Source: JABSQH01 sp965230015 (GTDB taxonomy: Bacteria > Actinomycetota > Acidimicrobiia > Acidimicrobiales > Ilumatobacteraceae). From it: 64,000 bases of DNA. The notes beneath the pieces are model-generated. The model saw only the letters and a list, made by a program, of their open reading frames with translations, did not search any database and had not been told where the DNA came from. The stretch covers positions 186,001 to 250,000 of the forward strand of contig CBDDKF010000002.1 in the NCBI GenBank assembly GCA_965230015.1, written 5' to 3'. How positions within the stretch are numbered: position 1 is the stretch's first letter; every line of letters starts with the position of its first letter. The translations under genes were made by a program, and so were the position numbers. Shown here piece after piece: positions 53,019 to 61,440 of this stretch.

Positions 53019-55276
53019 TGGCGACACGACTCGAGGGGCTCGAAGAGGTCATCGCCGGGCGGTCGCGGGCGGTGTTGCGGCATACGCACCCCGACGCCGG
53101 GGCCGGCCACAGCCCGAACTCGACGAAGGTCGTGCACACGCCGACCGTGCTGCAGATGGAGGCGGTCGAGTGTGGTGCCGCATCGCTCGCCATGGTGCTC
53201 GGGTACTTCGGCAAATGGGTGCCGTTGACCGAGCTGCGTCGAACCTGTGGGGTGTCGCGCAACGGATCCAAGGCTCCACACATCGCCAAGGCCGCGCGTT
53301 CGTACGGTCTGGAGGTGCATCCGTTGCGCGCCGACGCGGGCGACCTGGCGACGGTGGCGGTCCCGGCGATCCTGTGGTGGAACTACAACCACTTCGTCGT
53401 GTTCGAGGGGTTCCGCAACGGGCGCGCCGTGCTGAACGACCCCGCCGTTGGTCGTGTCGAGATCGAACCCGACGACTTCTCCAAGGCCTACACCGGTATT
53501 GCCTTGACGTTTGCGACGACCCCGGAGTTCGAACCGAGCGGACACCGACAGCGAACCGTGAGCAGCGTGCTCGCCCGGGCGCGCAACGTCCGCAGCGGTT
53601 TGGTGGTGGCGGTACTCGCTGGGTTGCTGGCGACGTTTCCCGGGTTGCTCACTCCGGCGCTCACCGGCGCATTCGTCGACGACGTGCTCGTTGATGGAAC
53701 ACGCTCAACCGGATGGTGGATCGCGGCCGGGATCATCGTCGCTGCTGCGTTTCGCGTGCTGAGCACGGTGATCGAGCAACGTCAGTTGCTCCGTGTGCAG
53801 AACGCGCTGTCGGTCACGGGGGCGTCGCGATTCCTTTGGCACATCCTGCGACTCCCGCTGTCGTTCTTCGGCGTACGCAGCGTGTCCGATGTCGCACTCC
53901 GCATGGATGCCAACACCACCGTTGCGCAGTTGGTCGCCAGCCAGCTCGCCACGATCGGATTGAGCGTGATGACAGCGAGTCTCTACGGCGTCGTGATGCT
54001 CGTGTACAGCTGGCAGCTGTCACTCGCCGTCTTTGTGCTGGCTGCGATCAACTTCGTTGCGTTGCGGGCGATCCTGCGGCGCCGCGAGACCGCCAACCGC
54101 GCGCTGTACCAGGATCAGGCCAAGGTGTGGTCGACCACGTATGGCGGTTTGCGGATGATCGAGACGCTGAAGGCGACGAGCGGCGAGAACCACTACTTCA
54201 GCACGTGGGCGGGGCAACAAGCGGCCCTCGTGAACGTGCAGAATCGGCTTGCCGTACCGACAGTGGTGCTCGGCGCGATCCCCACGATGATTGCGTCGCT
54301 CTCCGTGGCTGCGGTGATCGCGCTCGGTGGATGGCAGGTCATCGAGGGGGGACTGACCATCGGCGGGCTCATCGCCTTCCAGAGCTTGGCGGTCGGTTTC
54401 ACCACGCCGATCACCCGGCTCGTCAACACGGCCGGAACGCTGCAGGACGTGATGACCCAGCTCCAGCGCATCGACGACGCGCTCGACGAACCACTCGACG
54501 AAGCGTTCTCCGACACGCCCGTGCCCGACGACGGATCGCAGCTGACCGGCGAGTTCGAATTGATCAACGTCGAGTTCGGCTACGCGTCGCTCGATCCGCC
54601 GTTGATCACCGACCTCGACGTGCACGTTGCGCGCGGGACGCGAGTTGCGCTGGTCGGCGCGTCAGGGGCAGGCAAGTCGACCATCGTGAGTTTGACGGCC
54701 GGCCTGCTCGAGCCGTGGTCGGGTGCGGTGCGGTTCGACGGGGTCGATCGATCGGACATACCGCGGGCAACGTTCGCCCGTTCCTTCGCAGTGGTCGAAC
54801 AGCGCGGCGTGCTCTTCAAGGGCACGATCCGTCAGAACCTCACACTGTGGGACGATGGAATCAGCGAGCGCGCCATCATCGCTGCGGCCAGGGACGCCCA
54901 GATCCACGACGAGATCATGTCGCGTCCCGATGGGTACGACGCGCTCGTCGACGAGGCCGGTCGCAACTGGTCGGGCGGAGAGCGGCAGCGACTCGAGATT
55001 GCGCGTGCGCTGGCTCGCGAACCCACGATTCTCGTGCTCGACGAAGCGACGAGCGCGCTCGATCCGACGACCGAGCGCGATCTCGATCAGGCGATTCTCC
55101 GTCGAGGGATCACCACCCTGATCGTCGCTCATCGGCTGAGCACGGTGCGCGATGCCGATCAGATTCTTGTTCTCGACCACGGCGCGATCGTCGAACGCGG
55201 CACGCACACAGAGTTGATGGAAGCCGGAGGCGCGTACGCCGCACTGGTCGGGGAAGGCGGCGATGTCGGTGAGTGA
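53018..55276 (+). CDS. C39-peptidase ABC exporter (NHLM type)
   Basis: A 752-residue peptidase-containing ABC transporter. The C39 domain (about 40-165) has Cys52 in QMEAVECGAASLAM, His125 in WWNYNHFVVFEG and Asp141 in VLNDPAVG, the triad that cuts leaders after double-Gly sites like those of the seven precursors. About six membrane helices span 185-475; the ATPase domain has Walker A VGASGAGKSTI, signature WSGGERQRLEIARAL and Walker B ILVLDEATSALD. It removes leaders while exporting the modified cores. Confidence 0.95.
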   Translation: MATRLEGLEEVIAGRSRAVLRHTHPDAGAGHSPNSTKVVHTPTVLQMEAVECGAASLAMVLGYFGKWVPLTELRRTCGVSRNGSKAPHIAKAARSYGLEVHPLRADAGDLATVAVPAILWWNYNHFVVFEGFRNGRAVLNDPAVGRVEIEPDDFSKAYTGIALTFATTPEFEPSGHRQRTVSSVLARARNVRSGLVVAVLAGLLATFPGLLTPALTGAFVDDVLVDGTRSTGWWIAAGIIVAAAFRVLSTVIEQRQLLRVQNALSVTGASRFLWHILRLPLSFFGVRSVSDVALRMDANTTVAQLVASQLATIGLSVMTASLYGVVMLVYSWQLSLAVFVLAAINFVALRAILRRRETANRALYQDQAKVWSTTYGGLRMIETLKATSGENHYFSTWAGQQAALVNVQNRLAVPTVVLGAIPTMIASLSVAAVIALGGWQVIEGGLTIGGLIAFQSLAVGFTTPITRLVNTAGTLQDVMTQLQRIDDALDEPLDEAFSDTPVPDDGSQLTGEFELINVEFGYASLDPPLITDLDVHVARGTRVALVGASGAGKSTIVSLTAGLLEPWSGAVRFDGVDRSDIPRATFARSFAVVEQRGVLFKGTIRQNLTLWDDGISERAIIAAARDAQIHDEIMSRPDGYDALVDEAGRNWSGGERQRLEIARALAREPTILVLDEATSALDPTTERDLDQAILRRGITTLIVAHRLSTVRDADQILVLDHGAIVERGTHTELMEAGGAYAALVGEGGDVGE

Positions 55277-57494
55277 CGACATGAACGCAGCCCCGCGCCA
55301 CCCGTCGAGTCGCGACGCGGCCGACGACCAGGTGCTCACCCGTTCACTCGAACGGCTGCGGCGGGTTGGCGAGGTGCAGGACCTCGACCCCGATTTGCCT
55401 CCCGTCGACGTCGCGCCGGTGGTACGTGCGATGCGCGAGATCGGGCGCCGCGAGGGCTTCGACATGCCACCGACCGAGTCGATGAGCAACGTGGGCCTGA
55501 CCGATGTGCCGGCGATCGCGCGCTCGGCCAACGTCAGCCTCCGGGTGGTACACCTCAGCGACAACTGGATGGAGCACGCAGTGTCGTCGCTCCTGGGGGT
55601 ACGCCTGCCGAGCCATGCGGGCGAGCAGCCGCGGCCCGTCGTCCTCATCCCTCGACAGGGGCGCAAGAAGGCGCAGATCTGGGATGCCGACACCGAGGAG
55701 CTCGAAGAGTTTGGTGATCAGCCACTTGCGTCGGAGGCCTACGAGTTCTACGCGCCGTTGCAGCCGGCCGGTGACCTGAGCCTGCGCGACGTCGCGGCGT
55801 TCACCTTTCGCGGTTCGCGACGTGAGATGTCGACGGCGATGGTGATGGCGCTCGGTGTCGGGCTGATCGGGTTGCTCACGCCCATCGTCACCAGCCACGT
55901 GTTCAGCACGTTGGTGCCACAACGCGAGCGAAACCTGGTGTGGGTCGCTGGTGCTGGTCTCGCCATCGCGGCGGTCGTCATCTGGGGCTTCACGGTCGTG
56001 CAGGGGTTTGCGGTGACCCGCTTGACGTTGCGCGCCGAGCAGCGGCTGCAACCCGCGGTGTGGGCCCGCGTGCTCTCGTTGCCTGCGTCGTTCTTTCGCG
56101 ACTACTCGTCGGGCGAATTGGCCGGGCGCGTGCTCGGCGCCGATGCGATCCGCAAAACGGTGTCGACGACCAACGTCGCCATCGCGTTGTCGGCGCTGTT
56201 CTCGCTCGTCCAGCTCGTTCTGATGTTCCGCTACAGCATCGCGCTCGGCCTCGTCGGAACTGGTGTGATCGTCCTCACCGTCGTCGCCACCGCCTACTTC
56301 ACGCAGCAGCTCGTGGCGGAAACCAGCAAGATCGTCGACCAGTACCGTGCCAACAATGCCCACATCACGGGCATTCTCGAGGGCCTCTCCGTGATCCGCA
56401 ATGCGGCTGCCGAACGCCGCTTCTTCGCGCTGCACGCGGAGCTGGTGCGGCGCAAGACCGTGTTGCAGGCCCAGCAACAACGCACGAGCATCCAGTTGCA
56501 AGCCTGTTTCACTGGCGTGCTCGCATTGACTCCTGCGCTGTTCATCCTGGCGATCGTGTGGACGCAATGGGACTCGTCGCTCGGCACGAGTCAGGTCTCG
56601 GCGGCCACGTACCTTGCGTTCACCGCATCGTTCACGATCGTGATCGGCGCCTTGTTCTCGCTGAGCGCGCTGATCCAACCGCTGGCCCAGGCTCCGGCCA
56701 CGCTGCAGGCAATGCGTCCGATCTTCGCCGCCGAACCGGAGTACTCGGCGCTGCGAAAGAGTCCGGGCCCGCTGGGTGGTCGCATCGAGTTGCGCGACGT
56801 GTCGTTCCGGTACTCGGCCGCATCGCGTTGGGTGGCCAACGGCTTGTCGATCGTGGCGGAGCCAGGCGAGTTCATCGCCATCGTCGGCCCGTCCGGGGTG
56901 GGCAAGTCGACGGTGCTGCGCCTGCTGCTCGGATTCGAGACGCCGTCGTCGGGATCCGTCCTGTACGACGATCACAACCTACGCGACGTCGATCTTGCCG
57001 GTGTGCGCTCGCAGCTCGGCGTGGTGCTCCAGGACGCACAACCGCTCGCCGGCCCGATCCTCACCAACGTGATCGGCGCGCGGCCGGTTTCGGTGGATGA
57101 AGCGTGGGCGGCGCTCGATGCTGCCGGTCTCGGTGACGACGTGCGCGCGATGCCCATGAACATTCACACCCATGTGAGTCCGGATGGCAGCACGCTGTCG
57201 GGCGGGCAGGTGCAACGGCTCATGATCGCTCGTGCGCTCATCGGTGGTCCCCAGGTGCTGCTGCTCGACGAAGCGACGAGCCATCTCGACGACGTCACCC
57301 AAGCGGTGGTCGCCGAGAGCGTCGCCGCGCTCGGGATGACGAGGGTGGCGATTGCTCACCGTTTGAGCACGATCCGGGCCGCCGATCGGATCTACATGCT
57401 CGGGGAGGGACGCGTTGTCGAGCACGGCACCTTCGACGAGCTGATGGCGCTCGACGGGGCCTTCGCGGCCCTTGCCAGCAGGCAACTCGCGTGA
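55263..57494 (+). CDS. NHLM-type ABC exporter, peptidase-free
   Basis: A 743-residue half-transporter. The first ~190 residues are an extra soluble domain without C39 catalytic residues; then about six helices (195-470) and an ATPase domain with Walker A VGPSGVGKSTV, signature LSGGQVQRLMIARALIGG and Walker B VLLLDEATSHLDD. In NHLM systems this second ABC protein accompanies the peptidase exporter and probably forms a heterodimer. The start overlaps the upstream stop by 14 bp; in-frame GTG 55269 and ATG 55281 are alternatives. Confidence 0.93.
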   Translation: MSVSDDMNAAPRHPSSRDAADDQVLTRSLERLRRVGEVQDLDPDLPPVDVAPVVRAMREIGRREGFDMPPTESMSNVGLTDVPAIARSANVSLRVVHLSDNWMEHAVSSLLGVRLPSHAGEQPRPVVLIPRQGRKKAQIWDADTEELEEFGDQPLASEAYEFYAPLQPAGDLSLRDVAAFTFRGSRREMSTAMVMALGVGLIGLLTPIVTSHVFSTLVPQRERNLVWVAGAGLAIAAVVIWGFTVVQGFAVTRLTLRAEQRLQPAVWARVLSLPASFFRDYSSGELAGRVLGADAIRKTVSTTNVAIALSALFSLVQLVLMFRYSIALGLVGTGVIVLTVVATAYFTQQLVAETSKIVDQYRANNAHITGILEGLSVIRNAAAERRFFALHAELVRRKTVLQAQQQRTSIQLQACFTGVLALTPALFILAIVWTQWDSSLGTSQVSAATYLAFTASFTIVIGALFSLSALIQPLAQAPATLQAMRPIFAAEPEYSALRKSPGPLGGRIELRDVSFRYSAASRWVANGLSIVAEPGEFIAIVGPSGVGKSTVLRLLLGFETPSSGSVLYDDHNLRDVDLAGVRSQLGVVLQDAQPLAGPILTNVIGARPVSVDEAWAALDAAGLGDDVRAMPMNIHTHVSPDGSTLSGGQVQRLMIARALIGGPQVLLLDEATSHLDDVTQAVVAESVAALGMTRVAIAHRLSTIRAADRIYMLGEGRVVEHGTFDELMALDGAFAALASRQLA

Positions 57495-57513
57495 GCTGGC
57501 CGATGTTGCCTCG

Positions 57514-58596
57514 TCACACCGCGGGATAGTGGTACACCACTTTGCCGGTCCGGTCGTCGGCGATGTAGGTGCGCTCGAGGAACTCGGCGACCGAGTCGCC
57601 GTCGTGGACCGAATCGATCGGCACGCTCAATGCGCCCTGAGCACAGTCGTCGACGCCGCGCCGTAGGTCGTCGGTCGTGCCGAGACAATTCCCCAGCAGC
57701 TCCAGGTTGTACATCATCGCCGGCAACATCGCTGCGGTGATCGACTGCGTGTCGGTCGTCTCACGCTGATCGACGTAGTCGCTGTATTGGTCGGCCAATC
57801 CACACGTGATGTACCGAGCGTTGAAGGCCATCAGCGGAACGACCTTGTGCAGATGGATATCGAAGAACGGGTCGACCACCGCATCGAACCCGCCGATCGA
57901 CACCGTGAACGCGCGCAGTGCCGAGTCATCAGCGAAGGTGGCGACGTCGCGGTCGACTTGGAACACTTCGTCGGCCCCAAGCGACGCCAGTAGCTCGTGA
58001 TCGTGCGGCGACGTGGTGGTGACCGCCACGGTGCAGCCAACCTGGCGCAGCGCCTGGATGGCGAACAGCGAGGTGTTCGATCGCGCCGCAGTGACCAGCA
58101 CGTTCGACGACGGCGTCAGATCGAGCCGTCGCACCATGCCGTACGACGTTTGCGCTCCAATGGTGAGTGAAGCCGCCGTCGCATCGTCGATCGAGTCGGG
58201 AATCGGCATCAACTTGGCGACGTCGTGAATCTGCACTTGGCGGGATCCGTGGTTGGTCGGCAGTCCCCCGACGGCGCTCGCCGTCTTCGGGTAGAAGCCG
58301 TCTGGAATCACCCGCTGGCCGACCCGGAGGGACTCGACGTCGTCACCGACGGCGAGCACCACGCCGACGAACTCAGAACCGATCGAGTAGAACCGGTCCT
58401 CGGGGAGTTGGGTGGCAGCCCTGAGGATCAGCGCCTTGTCTCGATAGTTGCAGGAGAACGCCGTGACCTCGATCAGCGCGGCGTTGCGATGTTGGTCAGC
58501 TCCATCGAATTCCGGCTCGGAGATCGACATCACACCGGCAACCACCTCTTGTCCCGCGAGCTGCACCGTGGAGATCGACGTGTTGTTGGGATTCAT
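57514..58596 (-). CDS. MDR-superfamily reductase, candidate LanJ-like
   Basis: A 360-residue medium-chain dehydrogenase/reductase. The catalytic domain has TAFSCNYRDKALI and IGSEFVGVVLAVGDDVESLR; where zinc alcohol dehydrogenases have GHE, this has GSE, as in zinc-free enoyl reductases. The cofactor domain carries VLVTAARSNTSLFAIQAL instead of GxGxxG. LanJ_A enzymes of the same superfamily reduce dehydroalanine/dehydrobutyrine to D-Ala/D-Abu in lanthipeptides, which fits Cys-free, Ser/Thr-rich cores. That role is inferred. It converges with the exporter genes (20-bp gap). ATG 58596 is used; ATG 58635 would add 13 residues. Confidence 0.82.
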   Translation of the reverse strand: MNPNNTSISTVQLAGQEVVAGVMSISEPEFDGADQHRNAALIEVTAFSCNYRDKALILRAATQLPEDRFYSIGSEFVGVVLAVGDDVESLRVGQRVIPDGFYPKTASAVGGLPTNHGSRQVQIHDVAKLMPIPDSIDDATAASLTIGAQTSYGMVRRLDLTPSSNVLVTAARSNTSLFAIQALRQVGCTVAVTTTSPHDHELLASLGADEVFQVDRDVATFADDSALRAFTVSIGGFDAVVDPFFDIHLHKVVPLMAFNARYITCGLADQYSDYVDQRETTDTQSITAAMLPAMMYNLELLGNCLGTTDDLRRGVDDCAQGALSVPIDSVHDGDSVAEFLERTYIADDRTGKVVYHYPAV

Positions 58597-58647
58597 GGCA
58601 GCTATCGCAGAGCCGCACACCGCAAGCGTTTTCATCGAGGTGGCATC

Positions 58648-58676
58648 CTGACACAGTGAGGGGGCATCGTTACGAT
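58648..58676 (+). promoter_or_regulatory. Sigma-70-type promoter of the sulfotransferase gene
   Basis: CTGACA (58648-58653), a 17-bp spacer and TACGAT (58671-58676) match -35 and -10 elements with ideal spacing. The start codon GTG 58683 lies 6 nt after the -10, so transcription should begin at or next to it, giving a leaderless mRNA. This argues against the alternative GTG at 58656, which is inside the spacer. Confidence 0.6.
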
Positions 58677-58682
58677 GTACCG

Positions 58683-59897
58683 GTGAAGCCAGACGACGCA
58701 GACATTGCCGATTCGGCGGAGACGCTCGACGCTGTCGGAGCGCCGTTCCTTGCGCTGGTCGGGTCGTCGCTGGCGAGTTCTGGCGAGTACGAGCACGCGG
58801 CCGAGTACTTGCAGCGAGCCGCCAACACCGACCCGTTGTACGTCGAGGCGTGGGCGGAGTTGGCGCGCCTTCCCGGGTACGAGTTGTCTTCCGCCGATGT
58901 CGAGCACGTGCGATCGATTCCCGAGCGGGTCGAGCTCGATGGTGAGCGCCGCGCACAATGGGCCGGAACGCTTGCTGCGGTGTACGAGCGGGCGGGCAAC
59001 GTCGAGTCGGAGTGGCGCTACCTCGAAGAGATGAACGCCGCACTGCGCCAGACGCGACCAGATCGCACTGGAGCCGAGGAGGTGTTCTTCGACGATGTTG
59101 TGCAGCACATGACGTCCGACTACTTCGACTCCGTGGTTGAGCGATCGACCGGATCCGCCACGCCGATCTTCGTGTTCGGCCTCCCGCGTTCTGGGACGAC
59201 GCTGGTCGAACAGATCTTGGCGAGTCACGGCGATGTCCGTGCTGGCGGTGAGATGGAAGTAACGATCGAGTTGGGCGTGCACGTCTACCGCTCTGGCGAT
59301 CGGACCGGGTCGTACGTGCGGACGTTGCCGACCCTGTCGGAGGCGACATGGGGCGAGCTACAGACGATGGCGCTCGACCGATATGCGACGGCTGCCGGTA
59401 GCGCACCGCGGCTCACCGACAAGATGCCGTCCAACTACCGCCACATCGGGATCCTGGCCGCGCTGTTTCCCGACGCGAAGTACATCAGCATGCGCCGCAA
59501 TCCCATGGACGTCGCCGTGTCGAACTACCGGCAGATGTACGCCCGGGAGCAAGGCTGGAGCACGTCCCCAACTGGACTTGCCCGAGGCTGGCTCGACCAT
59601 CGCCGGCTGATGGACCACTGGCACGAGCATGCGCCAGTCGAGATCCTCGAGATCTGCTACGAGGACTTCGTCAGCGATCAGCAGGCGCAAACCGAACGCC
59701 TGCTCGAGTTCTGCGAACTCGGCTGGGACGACCGCTGCCTCGAGTTCCATCAGCAGCGGCGGGTCGTCGCTACCGCCAGTCGGTACCAGGTCCGCCAACC
59801 GATGTATCGGACCTCAATCGGGGCGTGGCGAAGGTACGAGCCACACGTCGCCGAAATCGAAGCGGCGATGCGCAGCGTCGGAGCGCCGATCCAGTAG
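58683..59897 (+). CDS. TPR-sulfotransferase
   Basis: A 404-residue protein. Residues about 15-150 are helical, TPR-like (GEYEHAAEYLQRAANTDPLY), and the rest is a Sulfotransfer_3-type domain. The PAPS 5'-phosphosulfate loop is VFGLPRSGTTLVEQILASH, the 3'-phosphate loop YISMRRNPMDVAVSNYRQMY, and WLDHRRLMDHW resembles the substrate-facing region. Such enzymes move sulfate from PAPS to hydroxyls, sometimes on proteins. In this cluster it may sulfate a Ser, Thr or Tyr of a core or be unrelated. GTG 58683 is chosen from the promoter upstream; it lies between the MDR gene and precursor 6. Confidence 0.88.
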   Translation: MKPDDADIADSAETLDAVGAPFLALVGSSLASSGEYEHAAEYLQRAANTDPLYVEAWAELARLPGYELSSADVEHVRSIPERVELDGERRAQWAGTLAAVYERAGNVESEWRYLEEMNAALRQTRPDRTGAEEVFFDDVVQHMTSDYFDSVVERSTGSATPIFVFGLPRSGTTLVEQILASHGDVRAGGEMEVTIELGVHVYRSGDRTGSYVRTLPTLSEATWGELQTMALDRYATAAGSAPRLTDKMPSNYRHIGILAALFPDAKYISMRRNPMDVAVSNYRQMYAREQGWSTSPTGLARGWLDHRRLMDHWHEHAPVEILEICYEDFVSDQQAQTERLLEFCELGWDDRCLEFHQQRRVVATASRYQVRQPMYRTSIGAWRRYEPHVAEIEAAMRSVGAPIQ

Positions 59898-59914
59898 GCG
59901 CAGTGGCGACGTGG

Positions 59915-60208
59915 TCAGGCCGCGGCCGACGCCGACGCGGCGCCGACGGCGGTGGCCGACCAGGATCCGAGGAGCGTGCCCAGTGTTGTGTAGCCCCCTC
60001 CGGTGACGGCTGCGAACTCCTCGTCGCTCACCTCGCCGCCCGCCGATTGCGGCAACACCTCGGCGATGTGCTTCAGGCGAATGTCGCCCAGACCCGCCTC
60101 GACGAGCATCGCTCGATGCTCCTCGATCGGCGACTCCACGAATTGCTGCCGAAACTGGGCGTCCTCGGCCAGTCGATTGACGAATGCCTGGGCCTGTTCA
60201 ACGCTCAC
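59915..60208 (-). CDS. Nif11-type RiPP precursor peptide 6
   Basis: A 97-residue precursor starting with GTG 60208 and a strong GAGGAGG Shine-Dalgarno 8 nt upstream. Leader segments are VNRLAEDAQFRQQFVESP and GLGDIRLKHIAEVLPQSAGG, then GEVSDEEFAAVTGG. The 26-residue core has eight Ser/Thr, one Trp and one Tyr and ends in an Ala run; no Cys. It converges with the sulfotransferase gene and is divergent from precursor 7 across 226 bp. Confidence 0.92.
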   Translation of the reverse strand: MSVEQAQAFVNRLAEDAQFRQQFVESPIEEHRAMLVEAGLGDIRLKHIAEVLPQSAGGEVSDEEFAAVTGGGYTTLGTLLGSWSATAVGAASASAAA

Positions 60209-60434
60209 GATTGAGACCTCCTCGAGCGCTCGATGCTAGGCGGTCGGCGCGGGAGCGACGCGACGCACACCGCACCACACCGCTGTGCCGACGCACGACA
60301 GCGGCGCCGAGCACGCGCGGCGGGGACTGATACCGTTCGCCCACGATGTTCGGGGCGCCGTTCGTGTGCTGCGGTACACCGTCACCCGGCGTCTCGCCGC
60401 CGGGCAGCCGTACGGATTCTTGGAGAGCGAATCA

Positions 60435-60719
60435 ATGTCCGTTGACAAAGCAAAAGAGCTGGTTGGCCGTCTGCATCAAGACGCCGAGTTTCGGGCTCGG
60501 ATCGAAGCCGTGCCGCGTGAAGAACGTCGGGCGATCATCGTGGAAGAGGGGTATGGCGACGTCACGATGACCCACGTTGCTGGGGCGCTGCCGCGCTCCG
60601 AGGGCGGCGAGCTGACCGAAGAGGAGTTCGCCGAGGTCGCTGGTGGCGGCGGCGGAACGTACGCCACCGCGACCATCGCATCTGCCATCGGCACCATCGC
60701 GATGGTGGCCTTCGCCTAG
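60435..60719 (+). CDS. Nif11-type RiPP precursor peptide 7
   Basis: A 94-residue precursor starting at ATG 60435 with GGAG 9 nt upstream. Leader segments are VGRLHQDAEFRARIEAVP and GYGDVTMTHVAGALPRSEGG, then GELTEEEFAEVAGG. The core of about 23 residues starts with glycines, then Thr/Tyr/Ala/Ile residues and ends in VAFA; no Cys. It ends by tail-to-tail overlap with the tetR stop (60716-60719), the right edge of the RiPP cluster. Confidence 0.92.
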   Translation: MSVDKAKELVGRLHQDAEFRARIEAVPREERRAIIVEEGYGDVTMTHVAGALPRSEGGELTEEEFAEVAGGGGGTYATATIASAIGTIAMVAFA

Positions 60720-61345
60720 TCGCGACGATCGGGGAGGTTGTCCCCGGGCCGAGTGGGATGAGCCGCGATCGTGGCCACGGCGGCGCGCGCCCGGCGGCGA
60801 AGATCATCGGATGCCGCGCCCCCTCTGGCGAGCGCCATCAGGCCCTGCATCACAAGCGCAAGTGAGGCAGTCGCATCGTCGGCACCGTCACCTGCGCTGA
60901 GCCGGTCGAGGTCGGCAGCTCGATCTACTTCGCGGCGCAGACCGTGCTCGATCGTGTCGTACCCGCGCCGGCGCGCCTCGGCGATCGCCGAGTCGGTGTC
61001 GCCGAGATCAAGTGCACTCGTCGTCAGCAGGCAGCCCCAGAGCCGCCGGTCGTCACCTGATCCCATCACCGAGCTCTCGAGGAACATCGCGATGTTCTCG
61101 ACCGGGTCGCCAGCGCCGGAGAGATAGCGATCGACGCGCCGGCGTACCACTCGCTCGACGTAGTGATCGATCACCGCGGCACCGAGACCCTCTTTGCTGC
61201 CGAACCGTCGATAGATCGACGGCGCCTTGATGTCGAGCGCCTCCTCGAGATCGCGGATCGACGTCTGTGTCCAGCCCTGTTGCCACAGCATCGTCATCGC
61301 TCGGTCGAGGATCTCCTCGTCGTCGAATTTGGGTGGTCGTGCCAT
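60716..61345 (-). CDS. TetR-family transcriptional regulator
   Basis: A 209-residue TetR/AcrR protein. The N-terminal DNA-binding helices are ILDRAMTMLWQQGWTQTSI and LEEALDIKAPSIYRRFGSKEGL, with the recognition helix containing SIYRRF. The C-terminal ligand domain resembles TetR_C-type sensors but the ligand is unknown. Divergent from a haloalkane dehalogenase gene, so it probably represses that gene and itself; a candidate operator lies at 61380-61399. The basic upstream frame extension (to 61411) looks non-coding. Confidence 0.91.
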   Translation of the reverse strand: MARPPKFDDEEILDRAMTMLWQQGWTQTSIRDLEEALDIKAPSIYRRFGSKEGLGAAVIDHYVERVVRRRVDRYLSGAGDPVENIAMFLESSVMGSGDDRRLWGCLLTTSALDLGDTDSAIAEARRRGYDTIEHGLRREVDRAADLDRLSAGDGADDATASLALVMQGLMALARGGAASDDLRRRARAAVATIAAHPTRPGDNLPDRRD

Positions 61346-61379
61346 GTGGTGTGTGGACCGTGGTTGCGAGTGGTGTTGC

Positions 61380-61399
61380 CGTTCAGTCTGCTCGGAACG
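61380..61399. promoter_or_regulatory. Candidate TetR operator (imperfect palindrome)
   Basis: CGTTCA, 8 bp, GGAACG (61380-61399): five of six arm positions are palindromic. It lies between the tetR start and the dehalogenase promoter, 7 bp upstream of its -35. Location and symmetry fit an operator, but this is a single short palindrome in GC-rich DNA. Confidence 0.3.
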
Positions 61400-61405
61400 A
61401 CACGG

Positions 61406-61434
61406 TTGCAAAGATAACGCCCGCTACTTAACCT
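61406..61434 (+). promoter_or_regulatory. Sigma-70-type promoter of the dehalogenase gene
   Basis: TTGCAA (61406-61411), a 17-bp spacer and TAACCT (61429-61434) form a good -35/-10 pair. The ATG at 61441 lies 6 nt downstream of the -10, predicting a leaderless transcript beginning at the start codon. Confidence 0.6.
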
Positions 61435-61440
61435 ACCGCC

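Noticed and set aside
58656..58682. GTG 58656 as the sulfotransferase start
   Set aside because: It falls inside the spacer of a good promoter; GTG 58683 fits the leaderless pattern.
44373..60719. Prophage or integrative element as carrier of the RiPP island
   Set aside because: No integrase, transposase, phage genes or att-like border repeats were found by eye.
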